Program-made: the position numbers and the translations under genes
Origin: Bacilli bacterium PM5-9
GTDB taxonomy: Bacteria; Bacillota_I; Bacilli_A; JAJDGJ01
Reading direction: 5' to 3'
Length of the DNA stretch: 47,915 bases
NCBI GenBank assembly: GCA_029893765.1
Contig: JARXZD010000010.1
Location: forward strand, 1 to 47,915
Part shown: positions 43,091-47,915 of the stretch, piece by piece
Position numbering within the stretch: position 1 is the first letter of the stretch
Layout: each line of letters begins with the position of its first letter
The notes under the pieces: generated by a model
The model's input: the letters and a program-made list of their open reading frames with translations, nothing else
Told to the model about the DNA's origin: nothing
Database searches by the model: none

Positions 43091-44608
43091 ATGAAATTTA
43101 ATGAATTAGTAAAAGATGAAAGAGTATTAAAAGCAGTAGAGAAAATGGGATTTAGTGAAGCTACAGAAATACAAGCAAAAGTTATTCCTTTTATCTATGA
43201 TAAACAAGATGTAATAGGTCATGCAAAAACAGGAACAGGTAAAACTGCAGCATTTACAATACCAATTTTAGAAGCTTTAAATTACAAGAACAAAAATATT
43301 CAGTGTTTAGTATTAGTACCAACACGAGAATTAGCAAAACAAGTTAATGATGAAATTAATAAATTAGGAAAATATTTTGATAAATTAAAAACATGTGTAG
43401 TCTATGGAGGACAATCATATCAAAAACAAAAACAAGATTTAAGAAAAAATCCTAATATCGTAGTAGCAACTCCAGGAAGATTAATTGACTTACTAGAAAG
43501 AAGATATTTATCATTAGATGATGTAAATTACTTAATTTTAGATGAAGCAGATGAAATGTTATCAATTGGATTTGCCAAGGAATTAGAAAAAATAGAGTCA
43601 TATATTAATAAAGAAAGACAAACATTATTATTTAGTGCAACATTTAATAGTAGTGTTAATAAATTAAGTAAAAAGTATATGAATAATCCACAAACAGTAT
43701 CAGTAGTAAGTAGTGATAAAGTTGCTACAACAATCACACAAAAATATATGTGTGTTAGTAATAATGAAAAAAGAAAAGCACTATTAGGTTTATTAATGAT
43801 GCATCGTGAAGATATGATTATGATTTTTGCTAATACAAAAAAAGAAGTAGATTCAATTGTTGAATCACTTCAAGAAAAAAATGTAATTGCTGAAGCAATT
43901 CATGGCGATTTAACACAAAAAATGAGAGAAAATGTATTAGCTAAATTTAAAAAAGGAACAACTAAAGTTTTAGTATGTTCTGATGTTGCAGCACGTGGTT
44001 TAGATATTAAAGGTGTCGATGTTATTATTAATATGGATTTACCATTTGAAGATGAATATTATGTTCATAGAGTAGGAAGAACAGGACGTGCTAATAATAC
44101 AGGAATAGCTTATACAATTATTTCAAGAAATAAAGAAAAGAAAATTAAGTCATTAGAAAAATCACTTAAAACAACAATCACAAAAATGGATATGATAAAT
44201 AATAAAGATTTATTATCAATGGAAAATAAGTTAGTTGTTGATCAAATAGAAGCAGCAATTTTATCAGGAAAAGAAGATCATTTAGATAAAATTAATCCAT
44301 TATTGAAAAAAGGATATGATTTAGATAGTATTTTCCATGGTTTATTATCAATGGTCTTTAATGAAGAAGTTGCACCAAGTAGTGAAGAAGTTAGATTATT
44401 TATAAATGTTGGTAAAAAAGATAATGTTACTAAAAAAGATATTAGTCGATTATTTAACCTAGATCAAGATAAGTTATATGATATTGATATTAAAAAAACA
44501 TTTTCATTTTGTACAGTAAATGTTGAGAATATAAATAAATTAATAAAGAAAGTTTCTAAACAAAAATTTAAGAAACATAATATAAATGTTGAGATTGCTA
44601 ATAATTAA
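43091..44608 (+). CDS. deaD: DEAD-box RNA helicase with DbpA-type RNA-binding domain
   Basis: A 505-residue helicase with AKTGTGKT (45-52), PTRELAKQ, TPGRLID, the DEAD box ILDEADEML, SAT, and HRVGRTGR. The last 75 residues have the DbpA RNA-binding (RRM-like) pattern LFINVGKKDNVTKKDI and a closing FCTVNVEN strand, which place it in the DeaD/DbpA group. It likely remodels structured RNA or pre-ribosomes. Two DEAD-box genes within 5 kb, separated by the radical SAM gene, are unusual. It starts 17 nt after that gene. Confidence 0.94.
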   Translation: MKFNELVKDERVLKAVEKMGFSEATEIQAKVIPFIYDKQDVIGHAKTGTGKTAAFTIPILEALNYKNKNIQCLVLVPTRELAKQVNDEINKLGKYFDKLKTCVVYGGQSYQKQKQDLRKNPNIVVATPGRLIDLLERRYLSLDDVNYLILDEADEMLSIGFAKELEKIESYINKERQTLLFSATFNSSVNKLSKKYMNNPQTVSVVSSDKVATTITQKYMCVSNNEKRKALLGLLMMHREDMIMIFANTKKEVDSIVESLQEKNVIAEAIHGDLTQKMRENVLAKFKKGTTKVLVCSDVAARGLDIKGVDVIINMDLPFEDEYYVHRVGRTGRANNTGIAYTIISRNKEKKIKSLEKSLKTTITKMDMINNKDLLSMENKLVVDQIEAAILSGKEDHLDKINPLLKKGYDLDSIFHGLLSMVFNEEVAPSSEEVRLFINVGKKDNVTKKDISRLFNLDQDKLYDIDIKKTFSFCTVNVENINKLIKKVSKQKFKKHNINVEIANN

Positions 44609-44675
44609 AAAATGCAATTGAAATTAAGTAAAAGATATTATAAGATATAGATGATGTCTTTATAGGAGGTATGCT

Positions 44676-46067
44676 ATGAAAAAAATAGGAGTTAAATTAT
44701 TGATTGTGATTGTTATTTTAGGCGCTATTTATGGAGCTGGAGTACTTTATTTTAATAATAATGTCATTTTCAATGCAACAATCTATAATGAGAAAGTTGA
44801 ATCATATAATAGTGAAACAATTCAAAAAATATTAGATAATCAAAATATTAAATTATTAGTAAAAGATAAAAGAGAAGAAATTGAAGATCCACTAAATACT
44901 TTAGAATATACTATTATTAATGAAAATAAACTAAAAGAAGAAATTATCAATCAACAAAATACTTTTATGTGGCCAATTCTAATTATAAGTGGTAGTAACT
45001 ATGAACCAGCAAAATTAGATGTTAATGAAAAAAGCTTAAAAAATTGGATTAAAGAAAATAAAATTATTGATAATAAAAATCTTCTTGAATCAAAAGATGC
45101 TTCTTTTAATATAAGTGATGGAAAAGTCACTGTAAAAAAAGAAGTGATTGGTGAACAATTAGATAGTAAATTAGTTGAAAAAGAAATTGCTAATTCATTA
45201 AAAAATGGAAATTTAGAAGTAGATTTATCAAAAGCAATTATTATGCCAAATGTTTTATCAAGTGTTTTAGAAGAAACAATTGAGGAAGTTGAATATAAAA
45301 TAGCAAATCAAATTGAGTTAGAAGTAGAAGGAAAAGATTATGTTATTAAACCAACAACTGAAGATAAGTTGAAATGGATTACAGTTGATTATAAGAAAAA
45401 TAATATTGTAGTTGAAAAGAAAGCAATTAAAAGTTATTTAGCAAGCATTAACCAAGACTTTATTAAAAAAGGTGGAAGTATTGAAACAGTTTATAAAGTT
45501 TCAAATGGAAATTCAAAATTAGTCAGTCAAGGAAAAGCAGTATCAGGTGTTGATGAATATGCTTTAACAGCTAAGATATATGATGCAATGGAAAATAATT
45601 ATGAATTAGTTGAAAGTATCAAAGCCATTAGTATTTCAAAACCTAAAGTTGTCTATCAAGGTCATACATCAATTGATAACAATTTTGTTGAAGTAAGTAT
45701 TTCAAATCAGCAAGTTTATTTATATACTGATGGAAAACTAGTTTTAACTGCCGATGTTGTTACAGGAAAACCTGGTGGTGATACAGATACACCAAAAGGT
45801 AAGTTTTCAATTATGTATAAGACAACACATTTCACATTGAAAGGTGATGCTTATGGTTATGATTATGCTTTACCAGTTGATTATTGGTTGCCATTTGAAG
45901 GTGGTGGTGGAGTAGGACTTCACGATGCTCCATGGAGAGCTAATTCATCATTTGGAGGATCATTATACTTATCTGATGGTTCGCATGGTTGTATCAATAT
46001 GAGACTAGCAGATGTAAGAAAAATCTATAATACAGTTGTTGCAGGAACTGGAGTATGGGTACATTAG
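44676..46067 (+). CDS. L,D-transpeptidase (YkuD family)
   Basis: A 463-residue membrane-anchored enzyme that forms 3-3 cross-links in peptidoglycan. One N-terminal membrane helix (about 5-25), two putative peptidoglycan-binding type domains (about 30-330), and a YkuD domain at the end with SHGCINMR (Cys439 catalytic, His437) and the upstream GLHDAP. AGGAGGT precedes the ATG. 3-3 cross-linking bypasses penicillin-binding-protein transpeptidases, so this gene can lower beta-lactam sensitivity in some bacteria. Confidence 0.93.
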   Translation: MKKIGVKLLIVIVILGAIYGAGVLYFNNNVIFNATIYNEKVESYNSETIQKILDNQNIKLLVKDKREEIEDPLNTLEYTIINENKLKEEIINQQNTFMWPILIISGSNYEPAKLDVNEKSLKNWIKENKIIDNKNLLESKDASFNISDGKVTVKKEVIGEQLDSKLVEKEIANSLKNGNLEVDLSKAIIMPNVLSSVLEETIEEVEYKIANQIELEVEGKDYVIKPTTEDKLKWITVDYKKNNIVVEKKAIKSYLASINQDFIKKGGSIETVYKVSNGNSKLVSQGKAVSGVDEYALTAKIYDAMENNYELVESIKAISISKPKVVYQGHTSIDNNFVEVSISNQQVYLYTDGKLVLTADVVTGKPGGDTDTPKGKFSIMYKTTHFTLKGDAYGYDYALPVDYWLPFEGGGGVGLHDAPWRANSSFGGSLYLSDGSHGCINMRLADVRKIYNTVVAGTGVWVH

Positions 46068-46079
46068 GGGGTAAATGAA

Positions 46080-46949
46080 ATGGAACAATATTTAAAATTA
46101 ATTAGTCATGTTTTAGAAAATGGAGAGTATAAAGATGATCGCACAGGAACAGGAACATATTCTGTTTTTGGATATCAAGCACGTTATGATTTATCAAAAG
46201 GGTTTCCTTTAGTAACAACTAAAAAAACTCATTTAAAATCAATAATTCATGAGTTATTATGGTTTATAAGCGGTGATACTAATATTAAATATTTAGTTGA
46301 TAATGGTGTTAAAATTTGGAATGAATGGCCATATGAAGCATTTGTTAAAAGCACAGATTATAATAATGAAACAATGGAAGAATTTGTTGAAAAAGTTAAA
46401 AACGATGAAGAATTTGCAAAAAAATACGGTGATTTAGGACCAGTTTATGGAAGACAATGGCGTGATTTTGGCGGAGTAGATCAATTGCAAAATTTAATTA
46501 ATGAGTTAAAAAACAATAAAAATTCAAGAAGATTAATTATTTCAGCATGGAATCCTCCACTAATAAAAGACATGGCATTACCACCATGTCATTGCTTTAT
46601 GCAATTTTATGTTAGTAAAGATAATAAATTATCTTGCCAATTATACCAAAGAAGTGCTGATATCTTTTTAGGTGTACCATTTAATATTGCATCATACTCA
46701 TTGTTTGTTATGATGTTAGCACAAGTATGTGATTTAGAATTGGGTGAGTTTGTTCATACCTTAGGAGATGCTCATATTTATACTAATCATATTGAGCAAG
46801 TTAAAGAACAACTAAGTAGAAGTTGTTATCCATTACCTACAATGAAAATAAATAAAGATGTAAAATCAATTTTTGATTTTAAATATGATGATTTTGAATT
46901 AGTTGATTATCAAGCACACCCACATATTTCTGGACCGGTTGCTGTTTAA
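46080..46949 (+). CDS. thyA: thymidylate synthase
   Basis: A 289-residue enzyme methylating dUMP to dTMP with methylene-tetrahydrofolate. Active-site Cys170 lies in [27 protein letters not shown] (about 192-207) and the [12 protein letters not shown] segment are intact. The oxidised product dihydrofolate is recycled by the FolA encoded immediately downstream. GGGGGT precedes the ATG; the stop overlaps folA (TAATG). Confidence 0.97.
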   Translation: MEQYLKLISHVLENGEYKDDRTGTGTYSVFGYQARYDLSKGFPLVTTKKTHLKSIIHELLWFISGDTNIKYLVDNGVKIWNEWPYEAFVKSTDYNNETMEEFVEKVKNDEEFAKKYGDLGPVYGRQWRDFGGVDQLQNLINELKNNKNSRRLIISAWNPPLIKDMALPPCHCFMQFYVSKDNKLSCQLYQRSADIFLGVPFNIASYSLFVMMLAQVCDLELGEFVHTLGDAHIYTNHIEQVKEQLSRSCYPLPTMKINKDVKSIFDFKYDDFELVDYQAHPHISGPVAV

Positions 46950-47425
46950 TGATAAAATTAATAGTTGCACATGATAAAAATATGCTTATTGGAAATGGAA
47001 ATGTTATGCCATGGCATATTAAAGAAGAATTACAATTTTTTAGAAAAGAAACTTTAAATCAAAATTTATTAATGGGGAGAACAACTTTTGAAGGAATTGG
47101 TAAAGTACTTACTAATAGAACTACATATGTTTTAACATCTAATAAATCATATCAAGTTGCTGATGAAAATGTAGTTGTGATTAATGATGTAAAAGAGTTA
47201 TTTGATAAATTTAAAAATTCTGAAGATATTTTATTTATTGCTGGTGGAAAAAAGATTTATGAACAATTTTATTTATATGCTGATGAGTTAATAATAAGTA
47301 CAATTGAAGATGAATTTGTGGGCGATACTTATTTAACAAATATTGATTTAACAAAATATAAACAGTATAACGAACAAAATTGCAATAAATTCACTATTAG
47401 GCGATATAGTAAGTATTTTGTGTGA
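46949..47425 (+). CDS. folA: dihydrofolate reductase
   Basis: A 158-residue reductase regenerating tetrahydrofolate. Hallmarks are IGNGNVMPWHIKEELQFF (13-30), LMGRTTFEGIG (about 41-51), and FIAGGKKIYEQF near 95-106. The start overlaps the thyA stop, so the pair is translationally coupled. It ends in TGA, evidence for the standard code. Trimethoprim is the classic inhibitor of the family; nothing in this sequence shows a resistant variant. Confidence 0.96.
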   Translation: MIKLIVAHDKNMLIGNGNVMPWHIKEELQFFRKETLNQNLLMGRTTFEGIGKVLTNRTTYVLTSNKSYQVADENVVVINDVKELFDKFKNSEDILFIAGGKKIYEQFYLYADELIISTIEDEFVGDTYLTNIDLTKYKQYNEQNCNKFTIRRYSKYFV

Positions 47426-47471
47426 ATTTTTACCGAAAAAATGGAAAAAAGTATTTTTTAAAATAACCACA

Positions 47472-47480
47472 TGTTATAAT
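47472..47480 (+). promoter_or_regulatory. extended -10 promoter of the HU gene
   Basis: TG-T-TATAAT (47472-47480) is a perfect extended -10, 32 nt before the start codon; the -35 is weak. Confidence 0.7.
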
Positions 47481-47511
47481 ATATGTGAAAAACAATAGGA
47501 GGATTATTATA

Positions 47512-47784
47512 ATGAACAAAACAGAATTAATAGCATTCGTTGCTGAACAAACAGGATTATCAAAAAAAGATGCACAAGGTGCAGTAGATGCAGTAGTAGA
47601 TGGAATTTCAGCATCATTAAAAAAAGGTGATAAAGTATCACTTCCAGGATTTGGATCTTTTGATGTAAGAGAAAGAGCAGCTCGTAAAGGAGTTAACCCA
47701 GCTACTGGACAACCAATGGATATTGCAGCTTCTAAGTCTGTAGGATTCAAAGTTGGAAAACAACTTAAAGATTCCTTAAAATAA
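47512..47784 (+). CDS. hup: HU-type nucleoid protein
   Basis: A 90-residue histone-like DNA-binding protein. The opening [15 protein letters not shown], the [17 protein letters not shown] arm (about 44-60), and the conserved NPATGQP tip (61-67) are intact. It binds and bends DNA as a dimer and compacts the nucleoid. ATG 47512 follows AGGAGGA; an in-frame codon at 47485 lies before the ribosome site. It has its own promoter and terminator. Confidence 0.97.
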   Translation: MNKTELIAFVAEQTGLSKKDAQGAVDAVVDGISASLKKGDKVSLPGFGSFDVRERAARKGVNPATGQPMDIAASKSVGFKVGKQLKDSLK

Positions 47785-47794
47785 TTAATTAGAG

Positions 47795-47821
47795 AGTATA
47801 GGTTTGAAACCTATACTTTTT
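47795..47821 (+). terminator. intrinsic terminator after HU gene
   Basis: AGTATAGGTT (47795-47804) pairs with AACCTATACT (47808-47817), loop TGA, then TTTTT. Confidence 0.92.
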
Positions 47822-47840
47822 ATCTAAATTGAATAAGTAA

Positions 47841-47870
47841 GTGTCCGAAAAGGACAAAATAAAAAGACAC
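47841..47870. other. nested dyad near window end
   Basis: TGTCC (47842-47846) pairs with GGACA (47852-47856), and GTGTC (47841-47845) with GACAC (47866-47870). It could be an operator, a leader hairpin, or one end of an insertion sequence; the window stops before this can be judged. Confidence 0.3.
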
Positions 47871-47915
47871 ATATAAGTGCCTATGATACAATGTAATTGA
47901 CAGAAAACATTGAGG

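Noticed and set aside
1-47915. CRISPR arrays, complete insertion sequences, prophage genes or rRNA
   Set aside because: No regularly spaced repeats, transposase, integrase or phage structural genes, and no rRNA were seen.

Overview
The window is chromosomal DNA from a very AT-rich, low-GC Gram-positive bacterium. The genes are compact, usually preceded by AGGAGG-type ribosome sites, and joined by short or negative spacing. Cell-wall genes (murI, an L,D-transpeptidase), Spx, HprK, DegV and a Spx/HprK-type Bacillota repertoire point to the Bacilli/Erysipelotrichia side of the Bacillota. This placement is inference, since no rRNA lies in the window. TGA is used as a normal stop (for example at 22736 and 47425) and the single tRNA is a standard tRNA-Trp(CCA), so the code is 11 and not the Mycoplasma code.

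Layout. 1-2100: window-edge remnant, an unknown conserved protein, AlkA glycosylase, and a convergent VanZ-like gene. 2227-8183: a long plus-strand operon, degV, MFS transporter, XRE-cupin regulator, mscS, DUF951, hprK, lgt, trxB. 8332-8982: an orphan OmpR-type regulator with a degenerate receiver. 9053-14297: a duplicated ABC-ATPase/permease module ended by a YtrA-type GntR repressor. 14358-17738: AIM24 protein, tRNA-Trp, and an alkylation-damage operon (Ada/AlkA fusion, Ogt, short MGMT-like protein). 17767-19649: two small unknown proteins and a DUF401 permease on the minus strand. 19803-23284: homoserine dehydrogenase, TraX-like protein, pyrophosphatase and a split chromate-type transporter.

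23351-35099 (minus strand) is the metabolic centrepiece. It holds arginase, an unknown membrane protein, NhaC, and a complete oxidative ornithine-degradation operon (ord, ortA, ortB, oraS, oraE, MutL/GlmL-type reactivase, orr). Arginase makes L-ornithine; Orr racemises it; OraSE (B12 and PLP) forms 2,4-diaminopentanoate; Ord oxidises this; OrtAB cleaves the product with CoA to D-alanine and acetyl-CoA. The operon promoter has an extended -10 followed by a perfect 7-4-7 palindrome. The arginase leader carries two copies of a structured element of about 50 nt that I cannot match to a known riboswitch; it is the best candidate here for something undescribed.

35516-47915: trpS; spx with a Cys-rich tail; nadK; a short operon containing two apparently inactive enzyme-like proteins (a membrane-anchored PTS EIIB-like protein without its cysteine and a VanY/M15-like protein without its zinc ligands) followed by murI, a DEAD-box helicase, a B12-binding/radical SAM protein and a second DEAD-box helicase; then an L,D-transpeptidase, thyA-folA, and HU.
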